Numbered from the stretch's first letter, positions 8,857 through 18,533 are shown. The stretch is DNA of 64,000 bases from Chryseobacterium binzhouense (GCF_007474545.1 NZ_VKOG01000003.1:248001-312000); one strand, 5' to 3'. The notes: generated from the letters alone by a model not told the origin. A program made the numbers and translations.

Positions 8857-10107
8857 TTATTTTTCAATTAAAATCCCGACTAAATCCTGAATAATTTTCT
8901 GAGAAACAAAATAAGCAAAATCCTGTCTTTCCAAATATGGAAGAAAAAGTTTGAAGGTTTGAGAATCATTTTTGACTCTTATAGAATAATAAACCGTTCC
9001 TACCTCTTTACCGTCTTCACCTTTACCAGGACCGGCAACCCCCGTAGTAGAAAGAGCAATATCTGTCTGAAAAAGTTTTTGGCAGCCTTCTGACATTTCT
9101 CTTGCTACCTCTTCGCTTACCACTGTAAATCTTTCTATTGTACTTTCAGACACATTAAGAGTCTTGATTTTCATTTCTGTAGCATAAGTAACAATTCCCC
9201 CTGTAAAAAATTGGGAACTTCCGGGATTTGAAGTAAGCATTTTTGCCAGTTCTCCACCCGTACAGCTTTCTGCGGTAGAAATAGCCATTTTCTTTTCGTT
9301 TAAAATTTCAGCCAGAATTTTCTCTATTTTATCTTCCTTTGTTGCAATAATATGGTCACCGATGATCGGAAATAACTTTTGAATTTGATTTTCCAGCTGA
9401 ATTTGTAGAAACTGTTCGTTCTCACCGCTTGCAGTAAGCTTTAGTTTTACCCGGGTTCCGATTGGAAGATAAGATAATGCCATATTATCCGGAAGCTGCA
9501 ATTCCCAGTTTTCAATCCTATCTGCCAGAATACTTTCAGGAATCCCAACTACAGACACTATTCTTGCAACAATATATTCTAAACTGAATTTTTGCTTTAA
9601 ATAAGGAATAATCTGATCCTTAATTAAAGGTTTTACTTCATAAGGAACTCCCGGCAAACTGAAAGACAGCTTATTTCCGTTGGGCATCATCATACACGGA
9701 GCTGTACCATAATGATTCTGAAAAACCGTACATTTTGTAGGCACAAAAGCCTGTTCGCGGTTTCTTTCTAAAATTTCTGTTCTTCCACGCTTTTCCATGT
9801 AAGCCTTAAGGTGTTCAAAAGTAACCTCATCCAGCGCAATTTCATCATCAAAAAAATCTGCCAGTGCTTTTTTTGTTTTATCATCTCTTGTCGGACCCAA
9901 ACCGCCTGTTGTGATCACCAGATCAGCAAGTTCAAATGCCGATTTAAGGGTATTTTTTATTATTTGTATTTCATCGGAAATAGTAAAAATCTGTACCACT
10001 TTTATTCCTATATTTTTGAGCTCTGTAGCGATAAAATTGGAATTGGTATCAATGGTGTTTCCTGAAAGAATTTCGTCTCCGATGGTAATAAGTACGGCAC
10101 TTTTCAT
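8857..10107 (-). CDS. cinA: CinA family protein (NMN deamidase / ADP-ribose pyrophosphatase type)
   Basis: A 416-residue two-domain protein. Residues 1-170 are a MoaB/MogA-like fold with G-D-E-I-L-S-G-N-T and T-T-G-G-L-G-P-T-R-D-D; residues 255-416 are the CinA C-terminal deamidase domain with T-A-E-S-C-T-G-G and the T-G-G-I-V-T-Y stretch. The C-terminal domain is a PncC-type nicotinamide mononucleotide amidohydrolase in characterised homologues, recycling NAD breakdown products; the N-terminal domain can hydrolyse ADP-ribose. The historic link to competence (CinA) may be relevant in view of the HHH protein at the left edge, but no com operon is seen. Start ATG 10107 is unambiguous. Confidence 0.94.
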   Translation of the reverse strand: MKSAVLITIGDEILSGNTIDTNSNFIATELKNIGIKVVQIFTISDEIQIIKNTLKSAFELADLVITTGGLGPTRDDKTKKALADFFDDEIALDEVTFEHLKAYMEKRGRTEILERNREQAFVPTKCTVFQNHYGTAPCMMMPNGNKLSFSLPGVPYEVKPLIKDQIIPYLKQKFSLEYIVARIVSVVGIPESILADRIENWELQLPDNMALSYLPIGTRVKLKLTASGENEQFLQIQLENQIQKLFPIIGDHIIATKEDKIEKILAEILNEKKMAISTAESCTGGELAKMLTSNPGSSQFFTGGIVTYATEMKIKTLNVSESTIERFTVVSEEVAREMSEGCQKLFQTDIALSTTGVAGPGKGEDGKEVGTVYYSIRVKNDSQTFKLFLPYLERQDFAYFVSQKIIQDLVGILIEK

Positions 10108-10171
10108 ACATTAATTTTATATGCAAATGACGTAAATTTCTTCTTTGCAGACAAAAGAAAATGATTTTTTA

Positions 10172-10179
10172 TATCTTTG
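10172..10179 (+). promoter_or_regulatory. -7 promoter box (TATCTTTG)
   Basis: Perfect TAnnTTTG 29 bases before the start of the 158-residue protein gene at 10209. It lies in the intergenic region shared with cinA. Confidence 0.5.
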
Positions 10180-10208
10180 GATGCAACAGACAATTATTAT
10201 AATTATTT

Positions 10209-10685
10209 ATGCTAAAATATGATGATGCTTCATGGCATTCCGGAGAAAATTTCCCTGAAGATGTGCCTCGTAAAAACTGCGCCACACACATAGGAATGTT
10301 TCTGAGCTGGTGCATGGAAAACAATCTGATCTCGGATAGCCTAAAAGAAAGAACTGCCAATGAAATTGAAAAATTAATCCAGAGAAAGATCACCGGAGCA
10401 GAATTTATCCTTACAGCAATGGATGGAAAATTGTCAGAATCTGATCTGAATAAATTCGGAAACAGTTTTGCCAAAGATTACTATGCAGACGATACCGATT
10501 TTGGAAATCAATACAGTTCTTTTGCTGATGATTATATCAATCTTTTTGATACAAAAGCAGAACAAAATGGAGAATCTTACAAAAGTTTTTATCATATAGA
10601 AGACACCCATGAAAACTACTTTTTGATGCGGCAGATGATTGATTACCGTTTTGAAGAATGGAAGGTTTATAAAAATCTGAATTAA
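10209..10685 (+). CDS. Uncharacterised cytoplasmic protein (possible DUF7832)
   Basis: A 158-residue acidic protein without signal peptide or membrane segment. It starts M-L-K-Y-D-D-A-S-W-H-S-G, and a K-Y-D-D-A-x-W-H opening followed by F-P-x-D-x-P marks a family of small bacterial proteins that I believe is DUF7832. The rest is helical, with a conserved-looking I-G-M-F-L-S-W segment. Members often occur as lone genes or near toxin loci, and an immunity role has been suggested for similar small acidic proteins, but nothing here supports a specific function. It is monocistronic with its own promoter box and a terminator shared with the thioredoxin gene. Confidence 0.7.
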   Translation: MLKYDDASWHSGENFPEDVPRKNCATHIGMFLSWCMENNLISDSLKERTANEIEKLIQRKITGAEFILTAMDGKLSESDLNKFGNSFAKDYYADDTDFGNQYSSFADDYINLFDTKAEQNGESYKSFYHIEDTHENYFLMRQMIDYRFEEWKVYKNLN

Positions 10686-10687
10686 AA

Positions 10688-10724
10688 ATCCGATCTACTT
10701 TATGCAGACCGGATCTTCTTTTTT
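10688..10724. terminator. Terminator between convergent genes
   Basis: A 9-base stem with one G-T type mismatch (10688-10696 with 10706-10714), followed by a T-rich run on the plus strand. Confidence 0.65.
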
Positions 10725-10742
10725 TACTGCAATAAGACAGGC

Positions 10743-11312
10743 TTATTTTCTTACAGTCCATTGTTCAAAAAAATCTTTTACTTTATCCAAACTATAGCCT
10801 TTGTTTTCCTCCAGAACATCGCTTTGCTGTATATGAAGCAACTTTCCGCTCTCATCAAGAACTATAAAGACAGGATAGCCAAATTTTTCACCCGGATTGC
10901 CAAATTTTTCAAAAACCTTTTCATTTTTGTTTTCCGGCGAATAGTTTAGATGATAATATAAAAAATTAGCATCTACCATTTCTTTCAGTTCAGCATTGGT
11001 CTGCACAAATTGGTTAAACCTAAGGCACCAGATACACCAGTTTCCTCCTGCCTGTATCATAATGTTCTTTTTCTCTTTTTTTGCTTTTGCTATAAGATTT
11101 TCCAGATCTTTTTCTGCGTCAGCTTTCGGATTGTAAGGCTTGGGTAATTTCACTTTTTCTTCAGCCGCTTTTTTCTTGGCTTCAAGTTCTGCATGTTCCG
11201 TTTTTATCAATAAAGCCTTATCGGTTTCCTTCTTATCTGTCGTGTCTTTTAATTGCTGAGAATAAGTAAAAATTCCCAGACCTAAAAACGCTGTTAAAAA
11301 CAATTTTTTCAT
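10743..11312 (-). CDS. Secreted thioredoxin-fold protein
   Basis: A 189-residue protein with a signal peptide (residues 1-19) and a thioredoxin-like domain from about residue 66 to 186. The redox pair is W-C-I-W-C, with Cys93 and Cys96. Between the two is a Lys/Glu-rich linker (residues 28-60). Similar periplasmic proteins act as disulphide reductases or oxidoreductases for exported proteins. The C-I-W-C centre differs from the C-G-P-C of thioredoxin and from the C-P-H-C of DsbA and is closer to the DUF255/thioredoxin_7 group. It is monocistronic and converges on the gene at 10209. Confidence 0.88.
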   Translation of the reverse strand: MKKLFLTAFLGLGIFTYSQQLKDTTDKKETDKALLIKTEHAELEAKKKAAEEKVKLPKPYNPKADAEKDLENLIAKAKKEKKNIMIQAGGNWCIWCLRFNQFVQTNAELKEMVDANFLYYHLNYSPENKNEKVFEKFGNPGEKFGYPVFIVLDESGKLLHIQQSDVLEENKGYSLDKVKDFFEQWTVRK

Positions 11313-11375
11313 ACTATAAAAATAAAAAAATAAGTGTAATTATAAGCAAATTTAAAACCATAATAATTTTATCAC

Positions 11376-11383
11376 TAAATTTG
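11376..11383 (+). promoter_or_regulatory. -7 promoter box (TAAATTTG) directly before the acyltransferase gene
   Basis: Perfect TAnnTTTG ending 8 bases before the ATG at 11392, so the message should have only a few untranslated bases. Confidence 0.55.
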
Positions 11384-11391
11384 TCTGTTTT

Positions 11392-12270
11392 ATGAATTTT
11401 CTGATCAAAATACTTTACCTGATTTCTAAATTGCCCTTAAGAATATTATATATTTTTTCGGACATCATTTTCTTCCTGAATTTTTATATTGTGGGATACC
11501 GAAAAAAGGTTATTACTCAAAATTTAAAGAATTCATTCCCGGAAAAATCTGATGAAGAAATAAAAGAAATCAGAAAGAAATTTTATCTTAATTTTTCAGA
11601 TTATCTGGTAGAAACGATAAAGTCTTTCAGTATTTCCGAAACTGAATCGCGTGTGCGGATGCAGCATATCAATCAGCAGATTTTTCATGATGCAAAAGCT
11701 GAAGGAAAGAATGTTATCCTTCTTGCCGGTCACGTTTTCAATTGGGAATGGATCAACGCACTTGCAACTTTAACTCCGCAAAAAAACACACATCCCGTTT
11801 ACAGAAAGGTAAACAGCAGTTTTTGGGAAAATCAGATGAAGAAAGTGCGTAACAAATTTGGAAATGAAGCGCTGGAAGCTAATGAAGTTATCATCAATAT
11901 TTTTCGTAAAAAAAATGACGGCGAGTCTGTTTATATGTTTGTTGCAGATCAGACACCGTACGTGACAAGTGTAAATTATGGTCTGAAGTTCCTCAATCAG
12001 AGAACTCCTGTTTTCATTGGTTATGATAAACTGGCAACAAGAATGGATTTGGTTTTTATCTACTGCGAAATGAAAAAAGTAAAAAGAGGTTTTTATCAGG
12101 TCAATTATCACAGAATATATCCGGATGGTGAGAAATTCGTCAATAACGAAGTGGTAAAAAAATTCCATCATTTGCTGGAAAACACGATCCATAAAAATCC
12201 AGACAATTACCTTTGGTCTCACCGAAAATGGAAATATCAGGATGCTATAAAAACTTATGACGAAGAATAA
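11392..12270 (+). CDS. LpxL/HtrB-type lipid A biosynthesis acyltransferase family protein
   Basis: A 292-residue membrane-associated acyltransferase. Hydrophobic stretches in residues 8-35 anchor it to the inner membrane. The catalytic H-x4-E is His114-Glu119 in A-G-H-V-F-N-W-E-W, and a later F-V-A-D-Q-T-P stretch fits the LpxL/LpxM family. These enzymes add secondary acyl chains to lipid A; in Bacteroidota some relatives instead make aminolipids, so the exact acceptor is open. The stop codon overlaps the start of the glycosyltransferase gene (TAATG), a sign of translational coupling within one envelope-synthesis operon. Confidence 0.9.
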   Translation: MNFLIKILYLISKLPLRILYIFSDIIFFLNFYIVGYRKKVITQNLKNSFPEKSDEEIKEIRKKFYLNFSDYLVETIKSFSISETESRVRMQHINQQIFHDAKAEGKNVILLAGHVFNWEWINALATLTPQKNTHPVYRKVNSSFWENQMKKVRNKFGNEALEANEVIINIFRKKNDGESVYMFVADQTPYVTSVNYGLKFLNQRTPVFIGYDKLATRMDLVFIYCEMKKVKRGFYQVNYHRIYPDGEKFVNNEVVKKFHHLLENTIHKNPDNYLWSHRKWKYQDAIKTYDEE

Positions 12271-13262
12271 TGACACAAAAATCTCAAAAAATTGCCGTTG
12301 TCATTTTAAACTGGAATGGTAAAAACTGGCTTCAGAAATTTCTTCCTAGTGTAATTAATCATTCTTCGGAAGCAGACATATATGTTATTGATAATCAATC
12401 AACCGATGATTCCGTTGAATTATTGCATAAAGAATTTCCTACCGTACAAATTGTTATTAATAATAAAAATTTAGGATTTGCAGGCGGTTACAATGAAGGT
12501 TTAAAAAAAATTGATGCGGAATATTACTGTCTTCTGAACTCTGATGTGGAAGTAACAGAAAACTGGATTACGTCCGTCTTAAATTTATTTGAGCAAAACC
12601 CATCCATTGCAGCAATTCAGCCTAAAATTTTATCCTACGAAAACAAAAGCAAGTTTGAGTTTGCAGGCGCAGCAGGCGGATTGATTGACAATCTGGGCTA
12701 TCCTTACTGCAGAGGAAGAATTTTCGATGATGTAGAAGAAGATTTAGGACAATATGATGATGAAACAGAAATTTTTTGGGCTTCAGGATGTTGTCTTTTT
12801 ATCCGCTCAATAGATTTTTGGAAACAAAATGGCTTTGATGAGAGATTTTTTGCCCATCAGGAAGAAATAGATCTTTGCTGGAGATTAATTAACTCTGGAA
12901 AAAAAATATACTATACTGGAAAATCAAAAGTTTACCATGTGGGTGGAGGAACTTTAAACAAACAAAGCGCCCGAAAGACCTTTCTTAATATGAGAAACAA
13001 TCTTTCCATGATGCTGAAAAACATGCCTTTTCCCAAGCTTCTGCAAGTCATTTTTTTCAGAATGATATTAGATGGTGCCGCCTCTTTTTATTTTGGATAT
13101 AAATACGGAATTGCTCATTTCTGGGCGGTAGCAAGAGCCCATTACGGATTTTACATCCATATTCCTGGAACAATTAAACGCCGTCAAAAAAATCAAATTG
13201 CAAATTTCCATCAGTCTAAATGGCTTATTTTCAGGCATTTTTTGCGAAATAATACAGTTTAA
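12270..13262 (+). CDS. Family 2 glycosyltransferase
   Basis: A 330-residue GT-A fold glycosyltransferase. The nucleotide-sugar site is visible: V-V-I-L-N-W-N near residue 10, D-N at 41-42, N-L-G-F-A-G-G-Y-N at 67-75 and the metal-binding L-N-S-D-V-E at 89-94. A later F-W-A-S-G-C-C-L and the H-Q-E-E-I-D-L-C-W motif match the rhamnosyltransferase-like (WbbL) group of family 2. The C-terminus is amphipathic. It probably adds a sugar to a surface glycan precursor on the cytoplasmic face. It starts on the last base of the acyltransferase stop codon and is followed after 20 bases by the exonuclease gene. Confidence 0.9.
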   Translation: MTQKSQKIAVVILNWNGKNWLQKFLPSVINHSSEADIYVIDNQSTDDSVELLHKEFPTVQIVINNKNLGFAGGYNEGLKKIDAEYYCLLNSDVEVTENWITSVLNLFEQNPSIAAIQPKILSYENKSKFEFAGAAGGLIDNLGYPYCRGRIFDDVEEDLGQYDDETEIFWASGCCLFIRSIDFWKQNGFDERFFAHQEEIDLCWRLINSGKKIYYTGKSKVYHVGGGTLNKQSARKTFLNMRNNLSMMLKNMPFPKLLQVIFFRMILDGAASFYFGYKYGIAHFWAVARAHYGFYIHIPGTIKRRQKNQIANFHQSKWLIFRHFLRNNTV

Positions 13263-13282
13263 AAACTTATATCAACCCGAAC

Positions 13283-13837
13283 ATGGATTTTTGTGCATTA
13301 GATTTTGAAACAGCAACACACGAGAGAAATTCTGCGTGCGAACTGGGTATTTGCGTAGTTCAGAATTCTACTGTCGTTGAAACAAAAACATGGCTTATTA
13401 AACCACCCAGTTTTCCATATTTTCATCAGAGAAATATTGATGTACACGGTATTTATCCTGATGATGTAAAAGATGCTCCCACTTTTGAGGATATATGGTA
13501 CGAAGTTGAAGAGATGATGTACGGAACTTTAATGATTGCTCACAATGCGAGTTTTGATGCAGGAGTGTTAAAAGGATGTTTCAATCATTTTGGAATTTTT
13601 GCTCCTAAAATTAATTACTTATGCAGCATTCAGCTTGCCAAAAAATCATGGAACTATTTACCCAGATATGGATTAAAACATTTGGCAGAGTACCATAACA
13701 TTAAATTTAAACATCACAGGGCTGGAGATGACGCGGAAGCATGCGCAAAAATCTCTCTTTTAGCTTTTGAGAAGCTATTTTTGACAACCAATGAAGAGAT
13801 ATCCGACTTTATGAAAGGAAAAATTAAATCCATTTAG
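13283..13837 (+). CDS. DEDDh 3'-5' exonuclease (DnaQ/epsilon-like)
   Basis: A 184-residue single-domain exonuclease. All catalytic residues of the DEDDh class are visible: Asp7 and Glu9 in L-D-F-E-T-A, Asp92 in H-N-A-S-F-D, and His145 with Asp150 in H-R-A-G-D-D-A-E. Stand-alone proteins like this remove 3' nucleotides during repair or RNA processing; the replicative epsilon subunit is another possibility, but there is no polymerase-binding tail. It is the last gene of the acyltransferase-glycosyltransferase run, and its stop lies only 1 base from the stop of the convergent apaG. Confidence 0.9.
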   Translation: MDFCALDFETATHERNSACELGICVVQNSTVVETKTWLIKPPSFPYFHQRNIDVHGIYPDDVKDAPTFEDIWYEVEEMMYGTLMIAHNASFDAGVLKGCFNHFGIFAPKINYLCSIQLAKKSWNYLPRYGLKHLAEYHNIKFKHHRAGDDAEACAKISLLAFEKLFLTTNEEISDFMKGKIKSI

Positions 13838-13838
13838 A

Positions 13839-14234
13839 TCAGTTGCTCAACACTTCCGAAAGAAGATCAAATTTAGGAATATCAATTTCAAAAGTTTCGT
13901 CTGTTTCAATATTTTTTACAAGGTATTTACCCGACATATTCCCAACTCCGGAACGAAGCATTACATTAGAAAAGTAAGCAAAATCCGCATCAGGTTCTAT
14001 ATCTGGAGTTAGTCCTATGACACCATCACCTACAACCTCAGTAAAACCGAAGCCTACATCAAAAATAAGCCACTTTCTCTTGAGAACTTTAATAGGGAAA
14101 TCTCCTTTATTCTCAATAATAATATTGTACTTAAAAACGAAACGGTTTTCTGATGGATAACTGTTTTTGATATCATATTCGGGAACTACCGAAACCACTA
14201 TATTCGAAGTAATTTTAGAAAACATCTCATTCAA
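13839..14234 (-). CDS. apaG: ApaG family protein
   Basis: A 131-residue protein with the ApaG immunoglobulin-like fold. Conserved stretches are Y-I/N-I-I-I-E-N-K-G, the R-K-W-L-I-F-D region and the V-V-G-D-G-V-I-G-L-T-P-D core, followed by S-G-V-G-N-M-S-G-K-Y. ApaG is often annotated as a Co2+/Mg2+ efflux protein from old Salmonella genetics, but its biochemical role is not established; the fold suggests nucleotide or protein binding. It is transcribed towards the exonuclease gene with a single base between the two stops, leaving no room for a terminator. Confidence 0.92.
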   Translation of the reverse strand: MNEMFSKITSNIVVSVVPEYDIKNSYPSENRFVFKYNIIIENKGDFPIKVLKRKWLIFDVGFGFTEVVGDGVIGLTPDIEPDADFAYFSNVMLRSGVGNMSGKYLVKNIETDETFEIDIPKFDLLSEVLSN

Positions 14235-14251
14235 TTTGAGGTAAAAGATAC

Positions 14252-14280
14252 AAAAATCTCGCCTTTTTAGGGGCGAGACT
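14252..14280 (-). terminator. Terminator of sucA-odhB
   Basis: Perfect 7-base G+C-rich stem (14257-14263 with 14272-14278) followed by T5 when read on the minus strand, located 30 bases after the odhB stop. Confidence 0.8.
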
Positions 14281-14310
14281 ATATTAAATAATGATAAAAG
14301 AAATAATCTA

Positions 14311-15567
14311 TTATAAACCTAGACCTTTTCTTTCGTCACCGTTCATCAAAATTCCTACAGGATTGTCAATTGCTTCTTTTACTGCAACAAGGAATCCTAC
14401 AGATTCTTTACCGTCAATAATTCTGTGATCATAAGACATCGCAACGTACATCATCGGACGAATTACCACCTGCCCGTCAACTGCAACCGGTCTTTGGATA
14501 ATATTGTGCATACCTAAGATAGCAGATTGAGGAGGATTGATAATTGGTGTAGACATCATAGAACCGAATGTACCACCATTGGTAATCGTAAAAGTTCCGC
14601 CTGTCATTTCATCAACCGTGATTTTACCATCTCTTACTTTTGTAGCCAAATCCTTGATATTAGCCTCAACACTTGCAAAAGACATATTTTCTGCATTTCT
14701 CAAAACCGGAACCATTAATCCTTTCGGACCGGAAACCGCAATTGAAATATCGCAGAAGTCATAATTTACTTTAAAGTCGCCATCAATTGATGCATTTACA
14801 TCCGGATACATTTGTAATGCTCTTGTTACTGCTTTTGTAAAGAATGACATGAAACCAAGTCCTACTCCATGTCTTTGGGCAAATTCTTCTTTATATTGCT
14901 TTCTCAATCTGAAGATTTCAGACATGTCAACTTCGTTGAAAGTCGTCAGCATTGCAGTTTCGTTCTTTACAGAAACCAATCTCTGAGCAATTTTTCTTCT
15001 AAGAACTGAAAGCTTAGTAGTGGTAGTAGATCTAGAACCTGTTGCCGTCATTGGATTTCCTCCTAATGCAGGAACAGCAGCTAATTCTGCATCAGATTTA
15101 GAAATTCTTCCATCTCTTCCGGAACCAGAAACCTGAGTGGCATCAATTCCCTTTTCATCAAGAATTTTTTTAGCAGCAGGAGAAGGAGTTCCTGTAGCGT
15201 ACGTTTGAGTTGCGGTTGCTGCAGCAGGTTTTGGAGCTTCTTCCTTTGCAGGTTCAGCAGCTTTCGGAGCCGTTTCCTGTTTTGGAGTTTCTTCAGCTGC
15301 AGGAGTTGAACTTCCTGCCGGTTTTGCAGCATCTCTGTCGATTAAACAAACCACTTGCCCTACCTGTACAACATCACCTTCTTCAGCTTTTAAAGTAATT
15401 ACACCACTTTCTTCAGCAGGCAATTCAAGAGTTGCTTTATCTGAATCTACTTCAGCGATGGGTTGATCTTTTTCAACATAATCACCATCTTTTACAAGCC
15501 AGGTTGCAATTTCAACTTCTGTGATTGATTCGCCCGGTGAAGGAACTTTCATTTCTAAAACTGACAT
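14311..15567 (-). CDS. odhB: 2-oxoglutarate dehydrogenase E2 (dihydrolipoyl succinyltransferase)
   Basis: A 418-residue E2 subunit of the TCA-cycle oxoglutarate dehydrogenase complex (also called sucB). Residues 1-78 are the lipoyl domain, with the lipoylated Lys44 in D-S-D-K-A-T. A long Ala/Pro/Glu/Lys linker follows. The E1/E3-binding domain lies near 130-165 (P-S-A/P-A-A-K-K-I-L). The C-terminal catalytic domain ends with the active-site H-R-I-I-D (His381, Asp385). It transfers succinyl from lipoamide to CoA. The gene is 95 bases downstream of sucA on the same strand. Its lipoyl group depends on LipA, encoded at 54-55 kb. E3 is not in the window. Confidence 0.96.
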   Translation of the reverse strand: MSVLEMKVPSPGESITEVEIATWLVKDGDYVEKDQPIAEVDSDKATLELPAEESGVITLKAEEGDVVQVGQVVCLIDRDAAKPAGSSTPAAEETPKQETAPKAAEPAKEEAPKPAAATATQTYATGTPSPAAKKILDEKGIDATQVSGSGRDGRISKSDAELAAVPALGGNPMTATGSRSTTTTKLSVLRRKIAQRLVSVKNETAMLTTFNEVDMSEIFRLRKQYKEEFAQRHGVGLGFMSFFTKAVTRALQMYPDVNASIDGDFKVNYDFCDISIAVSGPKGLMVPVLRNAENMSFASVEANIKDLATKVRDGKITVDEMTGGTFTITNGGTFGSMMSTPIINPPQSAILGMHNIIQRPVAVDGQVVIRPMMYVAMSYDHRIIDGKESVGFLVAVKEAIDNPVGILMNGDERKGLGL

Positions 15568-15662
15568 ATCGTATTTTTTATTTTTTTAATTTTTGTTTTT
15601 TTTGAACTTTAAGGAATAGATAAAAGATTAACTTCTAACCTCTAATTTCTACCTTCTAATTA

Positions 15663-18479
15663 TTAAGCTGTAACAGGTCTTTTTGCAGGAGCATCATCTC
15701 TGTCAAATACTCGATTGATCACTAAATTCTGATTTTTCTCAAACATTTTATGACTTCCCGGAGCAGGTGCACCGCTTGGAACCGGAGCAACTATCTGAAT
15801 TCCTGTATCTCTGAAGTTTCTAAGAATATAAGACCATGCTCCCATATTTTCTGGTTCCTCTTGTGCCCAGATAATTGATTTTACATGATTATACTTCGTA
15901 AAGATCTCTTCTATTGCATCATTTTGTAAAGGATACAGCTGCTCAAGTCTTACTATTGCAATATTTTCGCAATTTAACTCTTCCTGCTTAGCTAAAAGTT
16001 CAAAGTATAATTTACCTGAACAAAGCACTAATTTTTCTATTTTCTTAGGATCTGCGTTTGGATCATCCAAAACAGGCTGGAAACTTCCATTTGCAAAATC
16101 TTCAAGCGGAGAAACTACTTTAGGATGTCTAAGCAAAGATTTCGGACTCATTACAATTAAAGGTTTTCTGAATGACCATTTTAACTGCCTTCTCAGTAAG
16201 TGGAAATAGTTTGCCGGAGAAGTAACATTGGCAACCACCATATTTTCGTTGGCGCAAAGCGTTAAAAATCGTTCAAGTCTTGCTGATGAGTGCTCTGCTC
16301 CCTGTCCTTCCGAACCGTGCGGCAAAAGCATAACCAAACCGTCCTGAATCTTCCATTTCTCTTCTGCTGCTGCTAAATATTGATCAACAATAATCTGAGC
16401 GCCATTTACAAAATCTCCAAACTGAGCTTCCCAGATCGTAAGTGTATTTGGCGATGCCATCGCATAACCGTAATCAAACCCTAAAACTCCATATTCGGAA
16501 AGATGAGAATTGTAAACATCAAATCTGCTTTCAGATACATGTCTTAACGGAATGTATTCTTCTTCTGAATCTTCAGTTTTTACGACAGCGTGTCTGTGAG
16601 AAAAAGTTCCTCTCTCTACATCTTCCCCAGAAATTCTCACATTATGACCTTCTACCAAAAGCGTTGCATAAGCCAGCCATTCTCCTATAGCCCAGTCTAG
16701 ATTATTTGCTTCAATTGCTTTTATTCTGTTTTCAAAAAGTCTGGTAATTTTATTGATAAACTTTTTATCTGCCGGAAGTGTAGACATCTTAATTGCCAAT
16801 TCTTTCAGCTTATCAAGATTGTATTTTGTATCAACAGGTTCTAGTACAGCTCCTCTTTTAGCAATCGGAAAATTCGTCCAGTCTTCTGCCATGAAAACAT
16901 CCATCACGTTTTTCTCAATTTCTTTTGATGCATCGAAATTCTCATCTAAAAGAGCTTTAAATTCTGTCTCCATTTTTGCGATCACATCATTAGACGTAAT
17001 GCTGTCTTTCAGGAGCTTTTCTTTGTAAATTTCTCTTGGATTCGGATGTTTGGAAATCAGTTTATATAAATTAGGCTGTGTAAATCTTGGCTCATCGCCT
17101 TCATTATGTCCATATTTTCTATATCCTAATAAATCAATATACACGTCTTTTCCGAACTTTGCTCTGAAATCAGCCGCAAAATGAATAGCATGAACTACCG
17201 CTTCTGCATCGTCTGCATTTACATGCATTACAGGAGATTCCGTTACTTTTGCAATATCTGTACAATAGGTAGAAGATCTTGCATCCATGTAATTAGTTGT
17301 AAACGACACCTGATTATTTACTACGATATGAACAGTTCCGCCCGTTTTATACCCTTCCAATGTCATCATCTGAGCTACTTCATAAGCAATTCCCTGTCCT
17401 GCAATTGCTCCGTCACCGTGAATAACGATCGGTAATATCTTAGAATAATCTCCTTTGTATTTATCATCTACTTTTGCACGGCAGATTCCTTCCACTAGAG
17501 CCGCAACGGTCTCAAGGTGAGACGGATTCGGTGTTAAATTGATAGAAACCTCTTCTCCTGAAGCTGTTTTAACTATTTTGGATGAACCTAAATGGTATTT
17601 CACATCACCTGAAAACACATCTTCTTCAAATTCTTTTCCTTCAAATTCCGAGAAAATCTGTTTGTAAGATTTACCGAAAATGTTTGTCAACACATTTAGC
17701 CTTCCTCTGTGAGCCATTCCTAGTACAACCTCATCCACTCCCAGCATAGAAGACTTGGAAATCAGTTGATCCAATGCTGGAATCAAAGTTTCTCCACCTT
17801 CAAGTGAAAATCTTTTTTGTCCGACAAACTTTGTATGCAGATAGTTTTCAAACGCAACTGCCTGATTTAATTTTAATAAAATTTCAGTTTTTTCATTGGC
17901 ATTAAGTACTGGATGATTTTCATTAACCTGAATCCACTTTTTGATAAAATCTTTCTCTTCAACATTGTTGATATGCATATATTCTACCCCGATTGAATCA
18001 CAGTAAATATTCTGCAGGTGAGTGATAATATTCTGAAGCGTTGATGGTTCTTTCATCCCTGTTTCGGTAGCGCAGTTGAATTTCGTATTCAGATCTGCAC
18101 TGCTTAATCCAAAATTTTCGATATCTAAAGTCGGAGTATAATGTCTTCTTTCTCGAACGGGATTTGTTTTGGTAAACAAATGACCTCTTGTTCTGTATGC
18201 TTCGATAAGGTTTACTACCTTAAATTCTTTTTTGATATGATCAGGAATTTCACCATTAGATGCAGCCTGAGATACCTGCTGTACCACCGGTGCAGAATTT
18301 CCCGTATTTTGTACGTACTGGATGCTTTCATCGTCACCGTAGTTTTCCAGTGCAAAATCAAACCCTTGAAAAAAGGCTTTCCATGATGGTTCTAAAGAGT
18401 CAGGAAATTTTAAATATTGTTGGTATAAATCCTCAATTAATTGAGAATGAGCTGCGTTTAGGAATGAAAATCTGTCCAT
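15663..18479 (-). CDS. sucA: 2-oxoglutarate dehydrogenase E1 component
   Basis: A 938-residue thiamine-diphosphate enzyme that decarboxylates 2-oxoglutarate and passes the succinyl group to OdhB. The N-terminus (L-Y-Q-Q-Y-L-K-F-P near residues 19-27) is the short E2-contact helix of E1o. The TPP-binding region is clear in I-H-G-D-G-A-I-A-G-Q-G and N-N-Q-V-S-F-T-T, and the C-terminal transketolase half contains R-H-V-S-E-S-R-F-D and the H-G-S-E-G-Q-G-A-E-H-S-S-A-R-L-E-R loop. The length is normal. A TAAATTTG box lies 46 bases before the start. It is co-transcribed with odhB. Confidence 0.97.
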   Translation of the reverse strand: MDRFSFLNAAHSQLIEDLYQQYLKFPDSLEPSWKAFFQGFDFALENYGDDESIQYVQNTGNSAPVVQQVSQAASNGEIPDHIKKEFKVVNLIEAYRTRGHLFTKTNPVRERRHYTPTLDIENFGLSSADLNTKFNCATETGMKEPSTLQNIITHLQNIYCDSIGVEYMHINNVEEKDFIKKWIQVNENHPVLNANEKTEILLKLNQAVAFENYLHTKFVGQKRFSLEGGETLIPALDQLISKSSMLGVDEVVLGMAHRGRLNVLTNIFGKSYKQIFSEFEGKEFEEDVFSGDVKYHLGSSKIVKTASGEEVSINLTPNPSHLETVAALVEGICRAKVDDKYKGDYSKILPIVIHGDGAIAGQGIAYEVAQMMTLEGYKTGGTVHIVVNNQVSFTTNYMDARSSTYCTDIAKVTESPVMHVNADDAEAVVHAIHFAADFRAKFGKDVYIDLLGYRKYGHNEGDEPRFTQPNLYKLISKHPNPREIYKEKLLKDSITSNDVIAKMETEFKALLDENFDASKEIEKNVMDVFMAEDWTNFPIAKRGAVLEPVDTKYNLDKLKELAIKMSTLPADKKFINKITRLFENRIKAIEANNLDWAIGEWLAYATLLVEGHNVRISGEDVERGTFSHRHAVVKTEDSEEEYIPLRHVSESRFDVYNSHLSEYGVLGFDYGYAMASPNTLTIWEAQFGDFVNGAQIIVDQYLAAAEEKWKIQDGLVMLLPHGSEGQGAEHSSARLERFLTLCANENMVVANVTSPANYFHLLRRQLKWSFRKPLIVMSPKSLLRHPKVVSPLEDFANGSFQPVLDDPNADPKKIEKLVLCSGKLYFELLAKQEELNCENIAIVRLEQLYPLQNDAIEEIFTKYNHVKSIIWAQEEPENMGAWSYILRNFRDTGIQIVAPVPSGAPAPGSHKMFEKNQNLVINRVFDRDDAPAKRPVTA

Positions 18480-18525
18480 TATTACAGTTTATCTATTATT
18501 AAATTTTGTTTAACGTATTAATCCT

Positions 18526-18533
18526 CAAATTTA
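18526..18533 (-). promoter_or_regulatory. -7 promoter box (TAAATTTG) of sucA-odhB
   Basis: Perfect TAnnTTTG on the minus strand, 46 bases before the sucA ATG. Confidence 0.55.

Noticed and set aside
11770-12276. 168-codon open frame on the minus strand
   Set aside because: It is the antisense shadow of the LpxL-type gene, with no domain or promoter.
15081-15398. Leucine/glutamine-rich open frames within odhB on both strands
   Set aside because: They result from the repetitive Ala/Pro/Glu linker of the E2 subunit read in other frames.
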